64,000 nucleotides of DNA from Odiellus spinosus (GCA_963920705.1 OY987233.1:15673459-15737458); one strand, 5' to 3'; positions 24,290 through 37,169 are shown, counted from the stretch's first letter. A program made the numbers and translations. The notes: generated by a model from the sequence alone, not told the origin.

Positions 24290-24960
24290 CTAGGATTAAA
24301 TATAGAAAGCACGAGCTTGCGCACCGATTCACGAGCTTTGAACTCTAAATCTGACTTGAGTTTTCAGCACGTACAAAACTAAAGCATACATATTATCCTT
24401 ATGATTTATTTCAAATAGATACGGAAGTAATTCTACCTTGGTACGTACTGTAAACTTAAACTGAGTTCGAACAGGATGTGATTCAGTTTATATTGACAGC
24501 ACGTGCAAAGTTAGGCACAACCTTTTACTCAATGAATTATTTAAAATAGAAACGGAAGTAATTCTACCTTCGTACGTACTGTAAACTTAAACTGGGTTCT
24601 AACAAAATGAGAAACAGTTTATATTGACAGCAAATGCAAAGTTAGGCACTACCTTTTACTCAATGATTTATTTCAAATAGATACGGAAGTAATTCTATCT
24701 TCGTACGTACTGTAAACTTAAACTGGGCTCTAACAGGATGAGAAACAGTTTATATTGACAACACGTGCAAAGTTAGGAACAACGTATATCCTAATGATTT
24801 ATTTCAAATAAAACAAATTCTAGCTTAGCTTCGTAAGTACTGTAAACATAAAGTGAGATCAAAAATGATCAGTTCTGATGAGAATCAATAAGAATTGTCT
24901 GTAGGCATCAAGTTAAGGTTCTACCTTTTATTCCTATGATTTATTTTTAGAATAGAAAGT
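24290..24960 (+). repeat. About 130-bp tandem repeat, four to five copies
   Basis: The markers TTATTTCAAATAGATACGG, TTCGTACGTACTGTAAACTT and AACAGTTTATATTGACAGCA recur near 24404, 24540, 24667 and 24797. The first and last units are diverged. Confidence 0.85.
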
Positions 24961-25421
24961 GAGCTAGTTTTGTAAATAGTGAAAGTTGAAGATGGGATGG
25001 TCAGGTTACCGGGGATATTTATTCTTCTACCTTACACTTCATTTAATAGTAGCGGGTTCCTTGCTAATGTATTTATTACGGTTAGGTGCTCAGGTATAGT
25101 ATTGGATACACAGCTTCCTGAATTAAACCCCAGCAACCCTAGGGGAGCGTTCATTAAGAGTCACAATCGTTAATTAAAAATTTTGACACTCTAGCTTGCA
25201 ATGAAAATTGATTATTGGAATTTGTTGTTACAAATTATAACCCATTCGAAAGTTTCATTAATTTTTAAAGTCTGGTTGTCGCAGATTCTTCGTAAGTGCC
25301 GAAACGAAATTTTCACAAATATCGTTAGAAAACGATTTAAAATTTATCCTAGACATAAATATGACATGGAAAATATTGCCTAGAAGTGTAGAATTTCTAA
25401 TATGAGTTAAAATAGTGTTAA
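24961..25421. other. No gene recognised
   Basis: Two short plus-strand frames (24979-25173 and 25201-25383) lie side by side without recognisable domains or splice support. Confidence 0.4.
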
Positions 25422-25679
25422 AAAATTACAGCGACAGTAAAAATACATATTTTATAATCACCATTTTCCAAATATTAAAAATAAAAATTCCCCGCAATAC
25501 TACGTCATCTATGCTCGCGTGATTTCGCTATTGTAAAGCTTACAGTTGATTCTCGCGCGTTCTGGCACCAGTGATAAGGTCGCTTTCGCGCGGTATTTTT
25601 CGTAAAAGTACTTAATCCAGAAATTCAACTACCTTTCGTATGAAAATTATCGTTAATTACGTTCCAGAAATAAACGTGA
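25422..25679 (+). mobile_element. A-family MITE fragment
   Basis: The core runs from GCGACAGTAAAAATACATAT through CTGGCACCAGTGATAAGGTC to GTTCCAGAAATAAAC, where a hAT-like element begins. Both TIRs are missing. Confidence 0.85.
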
Positions 25680-25687
25680 CAATTTCA

Positions 25688-25847
25688 CGAGGGGGCAGAC
25701 ACACGAACTCAGGTGTACAAAATTTTAGAACTCTTTGCACTATCAAAGCTGAACTCAGAGTTCATAAGAGTTCGAGCTCAATGCACTGTCAAAGCTGAAC
25801 TCAGTAAACTCGGGTGTACAGCGAATTCAAGAGTGCCTGACCCCTCG
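25688..25847. mobile_element. 160-bp hAT-like MITE with 8-bp target duplication
   Basis: The ends CGAGGGGGCAGACAC and, inverted, CGAGGGGTCAGGCAC match at 13 of 15. The 8-bp sequence CAATTTCA is duplicated exactly at 25680-25687 and 25848-25855. Inside, two copies of CAAAGCTGAACTCAG and inverted ACTCAGGTGTAC / GTACACCCGAGT-type arms are visible. The TIR form and 8-bp duplication point to hAT. Confidence 0.85.
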
Positions 25848-25855
25848 CAATTTCA

Positions 25856-26859
25856 TTTATGCTGCTAAAAATCAACACTACATTTTACTTTCCCTTTAAC
25901 ATAGTTAATATTTTGCCGTGTATTTATCCTAAATACACAAAGCTGCTATTATTACATGTAGTTCTAAACCTCTCGCGAATTCATTCGAGAAGATTAATTA
26001 GTAAACGTAACATTAACATAAAAAAAAAAAATTCCATAAATATTCTATAGGGTAATTTAAATAATTTAATGTTAAGTTGACACTACAGTTTAAAGTCAAA
26101 TTGGCGTAATAAAAAAATTCATATTTTAAAAATTCATATTTTGAAAAATATACCATATCTTTTTGGAATAATCCCATAATATTACTAATAGCGATAAAAA
26201 TAACAAAATAAATGAGTTTAACAAACCCGACGAGCTCTGATGGTTTTGTTTGTCAAACTTGAGATTGTTATTTTGTTAGGGTTCAACGTTACCATGACAA
26301 CTGAATTAATATTAAAATAATACTATTTAATACCAATCCTAGAAGAAGGTGATTATAGATTGGTGTAAAACAGTGTTTCTCATAATTAAAACTGCACTTG
26401 TATCGACTTATAGCGATGTTATCAATGTTTACAAGAGTTTTAAATCGGTAATTTACGTGCTAAATTTCCATGGTAATGGTAATTTAAGGTTTGTTCTGGT
26501 AAATGACCAAAAAGATATATTATGAAATTTTTCGATTAAAAATGAACAAATTGCTAAAAGAGGTCAAAGTTTAACGTTTTAAATCGTCTACTTTTGAAGA
26601 GTTATTCGTGTTTGAAGTCGTTAAGGACATGTTTGAGTCACTTGTCATATCATTACAAACTCAAATGATCAAGTATACTACGAAAACATTATTTTTCACG
26701 AGTGTAGAAGTTGTTTATTCAGAAATAAAAATTTTGAAGCGTTGGAAAAATAAATTTTGCATTTAAAATAAAATAAATGTAAACAAATATTTTTTTTTGA
26801 ATACCGATAAGTTACCGTAAGACGGTAAATTACCGCTTAATATACAAATTAAAATATTT
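25856..26859. other. No gene; part shared with 60.9 kb
   Basis: AT-rich. The stretch at about 26440-26660 (GGTAATTTACG, AGAGGTCAAAGTTTAACGTT, TTAAGGACATGTT) resembles 60900-61170, marking an old dispersed repeat. Confidence 0.5.
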
Positions 26860-27640
26860 ATTTAGATAAAACTAATTAAGAGCAACAAAATGAGACCAAT
26901 TACATGAAAATCGCACAATAATTAAAAAAGATATAAACGAATTAAATTCAAACCAAATGATTAAATTTAATTGGTTTCAAATATTTTTATTTCACTTTAA
27001 AACTTTGTTAATTTATGTCCAATGTTGACGTAACTTGTTTCATTATGAAGCTCTGATTAAGTTCTACTATAATATACTGTTAATTAAACAAAAACATCAA
27101 TTTAAATGTCAATGAATTAATTATAGTTAAAATGTTGAGTAGGATCCAGAATCGACGATTTAGAGAAATTTTAAATTTAATAACTTCGTTAGTTTTTGTC
27201 CTATTTTGAGGTAATTGGTCTCATTTTGAAGCCATAATTATGCTTCACACTAAAATGTTTACTTAGTTAACAAAATATCAATTTAAATGATAATTAAATT
27301 AATTATAATTAAGACAGTGTTTATAATCCAGATTCGACGATTTAGAGAAATTTAAAATTTAATAACTTTGTTAATTATGGCCCGATTTCGACGTAATTAG
27401 TCTCATTTTGAAGCCCTAATTAAGCTTCATACTAAATTATATTACTAATTTAACATAACATCAATTTAAATGATAATTTAATTAATTATAAATAAAATAG
27501 TGTTTATGATCCAGATTCGACGATTTAGTGAACTTTAAAATTGAATAACTTTGTTAATATTCGTCCGATTTTGACGTAGTTGGTCTCATAATGAAGCTCT
27601 CATTACGTTCTACCAGAATATGTCCAATCATTCATTGAAT
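26860..27640 (-). repeat. Satellite-like array, about 190-bp monomers, with shared box
   Basis: Three to four monomers carry AATAACTTTGTTAAT, then a CCGATTTTGACGTAATTGG-like box, then TCTCATTTTGAAG. These blocks recur near 27000, 27180, 27360 and 27540, separated by AT-rich spacers with ATCCAGATTCGACGATTTAG. Similar boxes occur in arrays at 33.3, 54.2 and 56.3 kb. Confidence 0.8.
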
Positions 27641-28068
27641 ACAAATAAGATTCATGCTTTATAACTTAAATAATATTTACTACGCCCACAAAGTTAAAAA
27701 TTAAACAGCAGCAAATATCAAGACGATAACCTTGCCTATATATGAAACTAAAACGTTTATAATATATATAGTCGTATTATTATTACATTGTGTAATTTCG
27801 CTAATGGATTAAATTATAGCTAATTGCTCCCTGAGAAGAAGCTACGTAATAAATGTAATTACAATAATTATCGGGCCCAAAATGGGAGGTAACGTATTTC
27901 GAGGAAAATTATAATAACTAGATTGGTATAGACATATACCGCTCTAAATCGAGGTCCAAATTCAAGCAGCACCTTAACAAATATAATCTTAAAATCAATA
28001 ATAGAACTGTCTGTATATTATAAACGCGTATTTGTATCAGAGATATTTTTAAAACGATTAAATTAAAT
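27641..28068. other. No gene recognised
   Basis: AT-rich unique spacer. Confidence 0.5.
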
Positions 28069-28530
28069 TTAAAGTGAGACTGTAAAGAATTTTCCATGAA
28101 CTCCAAATGGAAATTGAGTAGAATTTTCACAAAAATCGTTAAAAACGATTCAAAAAATATATACATATGTCATAGAACAAAATTAACGTGACAGCAAAAA
28201 TACATATTTTAAAATCTCCATTTTCAAAATTTTTAAAATAAACATTCCCCGCAATACTACGTCATCACTATAGTCACGTGATTTAACTATTGTAGAGCCT
28301 ACAGTTGATTCTCGCGCGTTCTGGCACCAGTGATAAGGTGGCTTTCGCGCGGTGTTTTTCGCAAAAGTACTTAATCCCGAAAGTCAACCTTTCGTATGAA
28401 ATCTATATATTTTTGACATTTTAATTTTGAAGTTTCTTTCTAACGTTTCAACCCAGAGTTTTAAAATTTTGAATATGGCGTTTTAATAATATGATAAAAT
28501 TAAAAATGAAAGTGACAACCTCACTTTTAG
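28069..28530 (+). mobile_element. A-family MITE, near full-length
   Basis: The left TIR is TTAAAGTGAGACTGTAAAG and the right TIR GTGACAACCTCACTTTTA. At 462 bp with most consensus blocks present, this is the best single reference copy in the window. A short deletion removes the CCAGAAATAAAC block. Confidence 0.92.
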
Positions 28531-29086
28531 CTCGTGGTTTTGATATTTACGTTAATTATCCACTGTATATCACAACATATTCAAATTCTAATATTCCAAC
28601 ATATTATTTTTATTATAAAACAGTCCAAAAACATTACGTTTATTTTTAAGTCGATGAAAAATTTTAGGTCATTGACTCAGATATATTTTAAAATATTTCA
28701 TCACGATTTGATACTACGTCCAAAGTTAGGCTGATCATTATCTCTAACATTTGTTTAGTTAAATATATAAAGGAGCTGAAAAATGGTGGTGGCATTTAAA
28801 TATGAAATTTAAGTTTGACTCTACATTACACATAAAAGTAGACATGCCATTTACTTCTAAGGGTTAAGGGTTATTCAATTTATAGGATCAGACTATAGGC
28901 TACAACCTTGTCTTCATTGTAAATTCGAATTGAAAAAATGTCAGAGCAACACTCCGATCTTAACGACATCGTAATGTGTTTTTAATCTAAAAACTATATA
29001 AACGACAACTTTTTGGCTCAAGTTACAGATACAGATTTAGATACATATATATCTACTCTACACAGAATCTGCTGCTCCGTGGTAAA
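28531..29086. other. No gene recognised
   Basis: AT-rich unique spacer. The 66-codon frame at its start is not supported. Confidence 0.5.
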
Positions 29087-29456
29087 TTAAAGTGAGGCTG
29101 TCACGGATGTTTCATGAACTCTAAAAGGAAATTAAGTAGCATTTTCGGAAAGATCGTTAAAAAACGATTCAAAATATATATACATATGTCATAGAAAAAT
29201 TACCGCGATAGTAAAAATACATATTTTATAATCGCCATTTTCGAAATTTTTAAAATGAAAATTCCCGGCAATACTACGTCATCATTATGGTCGCTATTGT
29301 AGAGCCTACAGTTAATTCTCTCGCCAATGATAAGGTCGCTTTCACGCGGTCTTTTTCATAAAAGTACTTAATGCAGAAAGTCAACTACCTTTCGAATGAA
29401 AATTACTGTTAAATACGTTCCTGAAATAAGCTACGTCATATATCGGGAAAAATACT
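29087..29456 (+). mobile_element. A-family MITE (right end missing)
   Basis: The left TIR TTAAAGTGAGGCTGTCACGG is intact. The core runs to ACGTCATATATCGGGAAAAA, then similarity stops. Confidence 0.9.
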
Positions 29457-30103
29457 CTAGCACACCGGAAGTTATGGACATCCCATTCTGTTATCAATTC
29501 GCGTGAAATTACAACTAAGAAATATTGATATATAACAAGAAGGATTACGTCATTGAACATAAAATTTTATCTTAAACATAACAAACACAAGCAGACATGT
29601 CTTTTAAAATAATTTAACACCTAAGCCTTGGCGACAAAAATGTTCGGAAGGTCTTTAAAGTCTAGAATCGCGCTAGAAATCACGAACAAAAGAAGTTAAA
29701 CCTTAAAGACAAAGTCCATGTAACGAACTTAAAACAGTGAAATTTAAGATCAAGCAACGATAGAACTTTACAGCGTGAAAAAAGGCGGGAAACAACAGTT
29801 TCAAATTCTCAATCCATTGTCCAAGGCTTAACTAACTTTGATTCTAAACGTGGCATATCTGCAGTGAATTCCATTTAGATTTGATAACACGCTTTAAGGA
29901 AAGACTACCTTGAAATCTAGGGTAAAACGTGGATAGAGATAGGAAGTTGAAAATGGGCTGTAGGTGATGTCAATTCCAACTGGACTAAACTATAAGTTTT
30001 TTCTTTCTAAGAATCAAAGTTGAGAGTAAGTCTGTAGATGTAAAATGTATCCCCATAGCGTAACTTTCTCTTTACTCCGTTTTCGGAAGTATATATTTGT
30101 AGT
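29457..30103. other. No gene recognised
   Basis: Unique spacer with CCAAGGCTTA words and one GGCGGGAAA word near 29778. Confidence 0.5.
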
Positions 30104-30557
30104 TTAAAGTGAGACTGCCACCATATTCAAAATTGTATAATTCTGAGTTTGGTTGTTTTTAAGAAACTTCAAAATGAAAATGTCCAAAAATGTGGAGGTT
30201 ATTTTTTCCGATATATGACGTAGTTTATTTCTGGACGATAATTTTCGTACGAAAGACCTTGGACTTTCTAGATTAAGTACTTTTACGAAAAATACCGCGC
30301 GAAAGCGACCTTATCACTGGTGCCAAAACGCGCGAGAATCAACTGTAGCCTCTACAATAGCGAAATCACGCGACCATAGCGATGACGTAGTATCGCTGGA
30401 ATTTTTATTTTAAAATTATGTATTTTTACTGTCGCAGTAAATTTTGTTCTATGACATATGTATATATATTTTGAATCGGTTTTTTAACGATCTTTCCGAA
30501 AATGTTACTCAATTTCCATATGGAGTTCATGAAAACTCCGTGACAGCCGTACTTTAA
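30104..30557 (-). mobile_element. A-family MITE, near full-length, reverse orientation
   Basis: The ends are TTAAAGTGAGACTGCC and GTGACAGCCGTACTTTAA. The core is inverted relative to the copy at 28069 (TATGACGTAGTTTATTTCTG, GATGACGTAGTATCGC). Confidence 0.92.
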
Positions 30558-30844
30558 GCTTATTTCTAAGGAGAAAATTTTCTTCGAAAGAGTTTCATTG
30601 GTCGCGAGATAAGCCGGCACAAGACGAGATGGCAGCCTTAGGGGACATTTTTATTTTTTAAGCTTCTTGGGAACAGAATTTCAACTTCAATTTAGTAGAA
30701 AGATAGTGACCGTCTACACGTTACAACAAGAGGGATATGTTGCTATTTTAAAGTTCTACTTACACAATTCAACTATACGCATCCCTAGATAATAGAGTTC
30801 AAGGCTATATCGTAAATTTTATTTATCTACTAAACAAAATGTTT
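30558..30844. other. No gene recognised
   Basis: Unique spacer. Confidence 0.5.
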
Positions 30845-31128
30845 TTAAAGGGAGAATGCAACCTAAAAACAAGTGATTTTTTTAGCGATTCTTTATCGTT
30901 TAAATAGTCCTAGTCGCAACAGTAAAAGAAAATTACAAGCAAATATAAAACTAGAAATAAATTTAAAACTTACAATCAAAATAGGCTTAGCTGGATTCAT
31001 GGAGACATCCTGAACTCCCCATACCAGGAGTATAGCGACCAATGACATTAATCATGGAGATCCTTCATTCACCATAAAAGGGCCACCGATCAATGTTATT
31101 GGTCGCTAGTTCTTATATAGGGAGCAAA
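30845..31128 (+). mobile_element. B-family MITE (right half missing)
   Basis: The left TIR is TTAAAGGGAGAATGCAACC. It continues ATAGGCTTAGCTGGATTCAT and the central stem (GAGTATAGCGACCAATGACA, GGTCGCTAGTTCTTATATAG), then stops. Confidence 0.85.
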
Positions 31129-32509
31129 TAATCGAAATCAAGAAAAACTTTGTATATAAACGAGATGTATATGGCAAAGGCCCTTTTCCAGTCGATCGTT
31201 TGTGCATTCTTACAAAAATTCAATGTTTGCTCATAGTTTTATCTTCCCTTGATCTGCGAAAAAAACTTGAGGAAACTAAATCTAACGATTTTTCAGAACA
31301 TTCTTCATAATTTTTAAGAAGAAAAAAAGCTGAAATACCTTAAGGGGATTATATACAAGCTCTTGAATAAAAGATTGTTCAAAAAATATGTTTTTTTTTT
31401 TCCTACTAAGGTTACGCGAATTATCTTTTTAATTTTTTTTAAACTACAGGTACATTTAATATGGCTATAAATATTTGTATTAATATAAAAAAGCCTGATT
31501 ACTAAGAAATTTACTTCAAAAACTACATAACTTATTACAAATTAAATACAAAAGTTACTATCTTTTACATAAAGATGCCCCTAACTTGAGAAAAATTCTA
31601 AAAATATAATTTTTCTTTAAAAACTCATAACTTTCGTTTGACTGGCTCGAATTAAGGTTTCTAGGGATTATTTTGTAGAATAAATATCGAGCTTTTCGGA
31701 AAATATTGCTTTAACACCCCAGGAAAGGATTTGGAGAAGATAAGGCGCTGATTAGCCCACCTCCCAAATTAAAATAATTAGTTAAAACGGAATTTTGAGG
31801 AAAATTTCCATTTTCTAGCCCCTAAATAAGGTTTTACAAATCATACGGTTACATAAAATACTTACACACGTATTAGGGACTAAGAAATCGCGTATTACAC
31901 TCCATTTTCTTCAGGCTCCCTTTAAAATTTTATTTTAAAAATAGGTCCTGAACCAAGAAAAGAACCGGCCATTCCCAAAACATGCGAAAAATAAACTAAA
32001 ATGTGTTTTTTTTTTTTTTTTTTTTTTTTTTCCTGTTACAAGAAGAAAAATGCTGCTGTATTTTTTCCCATACTCTACCAGTGAGTCCACCAAGACAAAA
32101 TAACCATCCAATGGAATACTTTGTATTCATAAGACTAACAACGGAATGTTGTCAGCAAGGGTCTTAAGAGTCGAAATAGGGGATTTCAAAATTTTCACTA
32201 TCCATTTGCGATTTTTGAGACAATTTTACCTAAGAAATATGTAAGGGCGCCTGCTTTTCAACCTATTGTAAACTAAAAAAAGATGTGAACTATTTTTACA
32301 AATGAAAATTTACTACAACACATCACAAAAACAAAAAACATTCGTAAAAAGAAATGGACATTGAAAATAAACATTGGTCCGAATGTTTATATTAAATTGA
32401 TAGTCAACGTAACTATGTACTGCTCTACTTTTATTCTCTATAAGGCTAACATTATGTATTAGTTCATCTTAGTTACAGCAATTATGTCAGCTACATTTGA
32501 TTGTGAACG
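31129..32509. other. No gene recognised
   Basis: AT-rich, with long T runs near 31387 and 32007. No exon or repeat family was identified. Confidence 0.5.
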
Positions 32510-32690
32510 TGTCACCATTTTTTTGAATGAATATAAATTATATTTTTAGTTTTAAGCAATTTTCTCCGATATATTACGTAGTTTATTTGTGGAACGCAAT
32601 AAACGATAATTACTTCACAGTAGAATTTAATCTTGGTTAAGTACTTTTACGAAAAAGAGCGCGCAAAAGCTACCTTATGACGTCACCTTG
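32510..32690 (-). mobile_element. Diverged A-family fragment
   Basis: It retains GTGTCACCATTTTTTTGAA, CGATATATTACGTAGTTTAT and TTAAGTACTTTTACGAAAAA in family order and spacing, but with many substitutions. Confidence 0.7.
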
Positions 32691-33329
32691 GCCTGGGATC
32701 TCATAAACATAGCTAAAAATTTATTATTTTCTACTATCATCTTGGATAAATCTTGTAAATTTTGACTGTTTGATAAATTTTGACTGTACATTTAATTATG
32801 AACTTCTCCCTGTTACAAAATGGGCCACTTCTATTTGGAAGGTCAATATAAAACATTCATTCATAAAGATAAATTATATGAATTGAAATTAACTTTTAAA
32901 CTCAGTTTTAATATGTAAGACTATATTCATGTCGTGTAGTTCGTGTAATTTCGATCGTCTTGCTTCCTGAAATTGACCTACGAGTCCTAATCCATTTATC
33001 GTGTCTCGAAAATGGCCCGTCATCTCTCGAAATTAGGAACCAAAATTTTAATTAAATTTTAAAGGGGTCATATTAATATCAGTTGGAATATGCAGCGCGT
33101 GTTATGACAATGTTTGCAGTCTATCACTATCATTCGGTTTATTTTGAGATATATAGGAACATAGCTTTGAAGACGCTAAATTATTAACCTGATTCCAAAA
33201 CTACCGCGTGCTTCAGACTGCGTACCATCAATATTTAGAGTCCAATAAGTTATAATTTATAGTTTATAGTAAACGACAGCTATAAAGGTTGCCTCAAAGT
33301 AATAAAAATTTTAGTAGTTAGTTTTAAAA
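32691..33329. other. No gene recognised
   Basis: AT-rich unique spacer. Confidence 0.5.
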
Positions 33330-33960
33330 GTATATATAAAGAGTAATTTCAAAGGAAATATATCCATAATTAGATAGAGCTCGTTAAGACCTTTAAATTG
33401 ATACAAGTCTCGTTCAAATCGGACTATAAATAAAGAAGTTACAAATAAAATTATTCCGTTATGACGTCACGTTGAGATACTTTCCTTTCTAACTTCATTA
33501 TTTATGTACCGATTTTGACGTAATTAGTTCCATTTTGTAGGTCTCGCTCTGTCCTATCCATATTTGAACTTTAAGAATATTCAAATCATTATTATAGCCA
33601 ATAAAAATTAAAAAAGTATTAAGTTTCGCAATGACGTCACAGTCAGATACTTTTGTCAAATAAAATTTGTAACTCTCTTACTTATGGACCGATTTTGTCG
33701 TAATTAGTATCGTTTTGTAAATCTCAACGAGCTCTATACAAATCGGAACCCTTAAAATCTCTAAACCATTAGGATAATGAATAAAAATGGAAAAATGATA
33801 AATTTACGATACGATGTCAAGTCGAAATACTTTTATTAAAAATATTTAATAACTCTCTTAATTATGAAGCGATCTTAACGAAATTGATGTCATTTTGTAG
33901 ATTTCGATGAGCGCAATCGTATTATTCACCTGAAAGATATTTACACCCTTGAAGAATCCT
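33330..33960 (-). repeat. Satellite-like array, about 180-bp monomers, with shared box
   Basis: Three monomers have box copies near 33492, 33672 and 33851 (for example ACCGATTTTGACGTAATTAG followed by CATTTTGTAGGTCTC). Each also has ATGACGTCAC or a decayed form about 60 bp before the box. Confidence 0.8.
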
Positions 33961-34838
33961 TTAAAATTCCAAATATATTTTCATAAATTCGTTTTCAATA
34001 CAGGTAGCCTCGAAAGAGATCAGAGAGAAAAGGGATTTGGCAGGTAGAGGGGGATAATATCCGGAAAAAGCAGAGGTAGGCCCCAGCTTTAGATGGAAGA
34101 ATTTTTATTGGGAAGTCTCCTAGGTGACGTTTACCTAAGTTTATCGCGAAGCCTAGAGGCTAAGGAAAAAAATAGGTACCCAAGGCAAAGGCAAGCCAAA
34201 AAAAGTGAGATGGAAAAAAAAGGAAGAAGAAAAAACGGAATTTCCTTTATTGCCTGAGAAACTTTAGCCCAGGGACTTCCCCAGTCGTCTAATCAATACT
34301 ATGGGAGAAGTTTGCGGGATGACCATATAACTTTACAGTGTTATAAAGGGCAGGGATAGTCTAACACCTCATTTTGTCCACTCTCACTTTCAGTTGACGA
34401 TCGTAAAACGTTTATATATATGTATAAAATACTAGAGAAAAAGTACATTTTAAATTGATAGCATTATAAAAGGCAGGGATAGTCTAACACTTCATTTTCT
34501 CCACTCTCAGGTTCATCTGACATTCGCAGATAAAAAATAGTACAATAAAACTACACCTAATTACAATCTAACTTGATACTGGTATAGAAGGCAAGGTACC
34601 TTTAATAGTATTCTCTTATTCCCAAATGAAGGTTTAATAAAACTTTCAGGGTTGATTTTTATCCCAACTTTGAACTGAAAACCAAAGAGAGTTGGTGCAG
34701 ACTACTTTTTCCTTATGACGTTTAATATTATGTATCAATGCGCTTCCGTATTTTATCTTAAGCAAACTAATTTCAACTAAATCTACAGTAAATTTTAACG
34801 AAATATCGGTTAGCCTAACTTTTTTACGTGCTTCCAAT
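33961..34838. other. No gene; short duplicated block
   Basis: CAGGGATAGTCTAACAC and CCACTCTCA are duplicated at about 34350-34390 and 34473-34509. A G-rich patch at 34020-34190 has no recognisable content. Confidence 0.5.
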
Positions 34839-35063
34839 TTAAAGTGGTAATGTCACAACAATATGACGTAGTTTATTTCTGGAATGTAATTAACGATAAT
34901 TTTCGTACGAAAGGTAGGACTTTATGGATTAAGTACTTTTACGAAAGAGACCGCGCGAAAGCAACCTTATCACGTGCTAGAACGCCCGAGAACCAACGAC
35001 CTTTCCGGAAATGCTATATTTTCAATTTAGAAATCAAGAAAATTCGTGTCAGCCTTACTTTCA
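34839..35063 (-). mobile_element. A-family MITE (internally deleted)
   Basis: The ends TTAAAGTGGTAATGTCAC and GTGTCAGCCTTACTTTCAA flank a shortened core (ATATGACGTAGTTTATTTCT, CCGCGCGAAAGCAACCTTAT). Confidence 0.85.
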
Positions 35064-35185
35064 ACTTTGACCTCTTTTAGAAATTGGTCCACTTAATCCT
35101 AAAAGTTTTAATTTATAAATTACCATTTTGCTTTACCATTACCCTGGATAAACTACCGGTTTAGGGTCAGCTATGGTCGTTCTAA

Positions 35186-35444
35186 AGCTACAGTAACACT
35201 AACATTTCTTATTCGATTTGAAACGTTAAAATCAAACCGATATTCAAATTGCCAGGAATCGTTTTAAGCGTCATGTGTTCACGCATTATCTTTATAAATC
35301 GATTTATCGTAGCTTCATCTATCGGTTGTTGAAACCGAATCGGTATGAAACTGGTTCCCGAAGCAGTTTCGAGAAATCGAATCAAATCGATTCGAGAAAA
35401 GATGATTTCCCGTTCACACGACTCTAGCGAAACGTTTTGAAACG
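35186..35444 (-). mobile_element. E-family MITE (one end missing)
   Basis: It starts AGCTACAGTAACACTAACAT and carries the family blocks through TCACACGACTCTAGCGAAAC, then breaks off. Confidence 0.85.
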
Positions 35445-35894
35445 CTGCTTAAGAGTGGTCAAGTTAATAAAGCCAATAAAATTTTATTTTAGCTTATTGT
35501 TGAAGTATTTTATTAAAAAAAGGTCAAAGGTGGGGTTACGATCATATAAACCCTAGCTTATGGAATCTTTAGAATTTTTATGCGGCAGGTCATTCAAGGA
35601 ATTTCTTTTAAATCTATTGTGGGAATTTTTATGATTTTCAAAATCAAACTTTTTTTAGACGAATATTTTATTAATAAAACGTTCCGCTTATATTGAAAAA
35701 TGATAAAAAATATTGAATTTCGGGCTCAGACTTATACGTAAAATATTTTGTAGGAAAAAAAAAATCTTCCTAGGCCTAGAATTTCTTGGATTTTTCCTCA
35801 GGGTAAACTGTAAATGGATTAGGTTTGCAGATTTGGTTTTCGAAATTATATTTTAACAAAATTATGTTGGTTAAGGTTTGCAGATTTGTTTACT
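35445..35894. other. No gene recognised
   Basis: AT-rich spacer with short A runs. Confidence 0.5.
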
Positions 35895-36255
35895 TTAAAG
35901 GGAGAATGCAACCCAAAAAAGGTCGTTTAAATTAAAAAACAAATAATGAACTAGAAATAAATTTAAAACTTACCATCTAAATAGGCTTAGCTAGATTCAT
36001 GGAGATCACCTGAACTCTCCATATAAGGACTAGCAACCAATGACATTGATCGATGGCTCTTATATGGGGAATGTAGGATCTCCATGATCAGTGTCATTGG
36101 TCGCTCGTTCTTATACGGGGATATCTCCATGAATCCAGCTAAGCCTAATTTGATTTTAAGTTTTAAATTTATTTCTAGTTTAATATTTATTTGTAAATTT
36201 TTTTACTGTTGGATTTATTTATTTAAACGATAATTAATAGATAAATAATCAATTG

Positions 36256-37169
36256 AGTTGCGTTCATACTAGGCCTTGGAATCGATTTAAACCGTTTCCA
36301 TACGTTTCGCTTGAGTAGTGTGAACGGGAAACCGTCTTTTCTCGAATCGATTTGATTTCACGAAACTACTTCGCGAACCAGTTTCATAGGTCTACCCCCA
36401 TTTCGCCCAATTTATTTTCGCCCAATTTCATTTTGCCCCGTTTTCTTTTCGCACAATTTCATTTCGCCCAATTCCCATTTCGCCCAAATCCCATTTCGCC
36501 CAACCCCATTTGGCCCAATTTCTTTTCGCCCAATTTCTTTTCGTCCAATTCCCATTTGGCCTAATGTCTTCTCGCCCAATCTCGTTTCGCCCAATTTTGA
36601 TTTGTACCAATCTCATTTTGCCCAAGTCACATTTTTCCACTTTTTTCTCCCCAACCTAACCTAACCTAACCTAAATTAAATAAAAGTCACTTTTTTGGCC
36701 TACCAAGACCTAAAATTTTAAAAGGTTTAAGCTTTAATCGTTTTAGGCGAAAAGGGAAGAGAAATTTTTGGGTTGGGCGAAATGGGAATAGATAATTCTC
36801 AGCTTACTGATAAAACGATTGGGCAAATTGGGATTGGGCGAATTGAGAAAAGGAATTTTTAGTTTGGGCAAAATGGGAAGAGATAATTTAGGGCCAAATG
36901 ATTAAGCGATTGGGCAAAGTAGGATTGGGCGAAATGGAAATAGATAATTTTGGTCCAAAAATGTCTTGGGCGAAATGGCAATAGATAATTTTGGGCGAAA
37001 TGTTTTGGGAGAAAGGGGTACATACCGTTTCGGACCGATTCAGTTTCAACAACCGATGGATGAAGCTACATAAATCGATTTATAAAGATAATGTGTGAAC
37101 AGGTAACGCTTAAAACGATTCCTGGCGATTTTTGAATATCGATTAAGAAATACTAGTGTGATCATAGCT
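36256..37169 (+). mobile_element. E-family MITE nested in B, itself split by G
   Basis: The ends are AGTTGCGTTCATACTAGGCC and, inverted, AGCTATGATCACACTAG. The target triplet TTG is duplicated at 36253-36255 and 37170-37172. E sequence resumes after G with CCGATTCAGTTTCAACAACC. Confidence 0.92.
36389..37020. mobile_element. G element: TTCGCCCAAT / GGGCGAAAT-rich insertion in E
   Basis: The 632-bp insertion is flanked by CATA at 36385-36388 and 37021-37024. The ends GGTCTACCCCCATTTCGCCC and, inverted, TACCCCTTTCTCCCAAAAC are partly alike. The left part is a degenerate array of TTCGCCCAATTT words, the right part has GGGCGAAATGG words in the opposite sense, and between them sits a short CCTAACCTAACC tract. 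Both strands stay open for 60-70 codons in the array, which is a repeat artefact. Confidence 0.8.

Noticed and set aside
36640..36675. Telomere-like CCTAACCTAACC tract
   Set aside because: It has only a few units inside the G element, flanked by ordinary sequence. It says nothing about a chromosome end, and its use as an arthropod marker would be over-reading.
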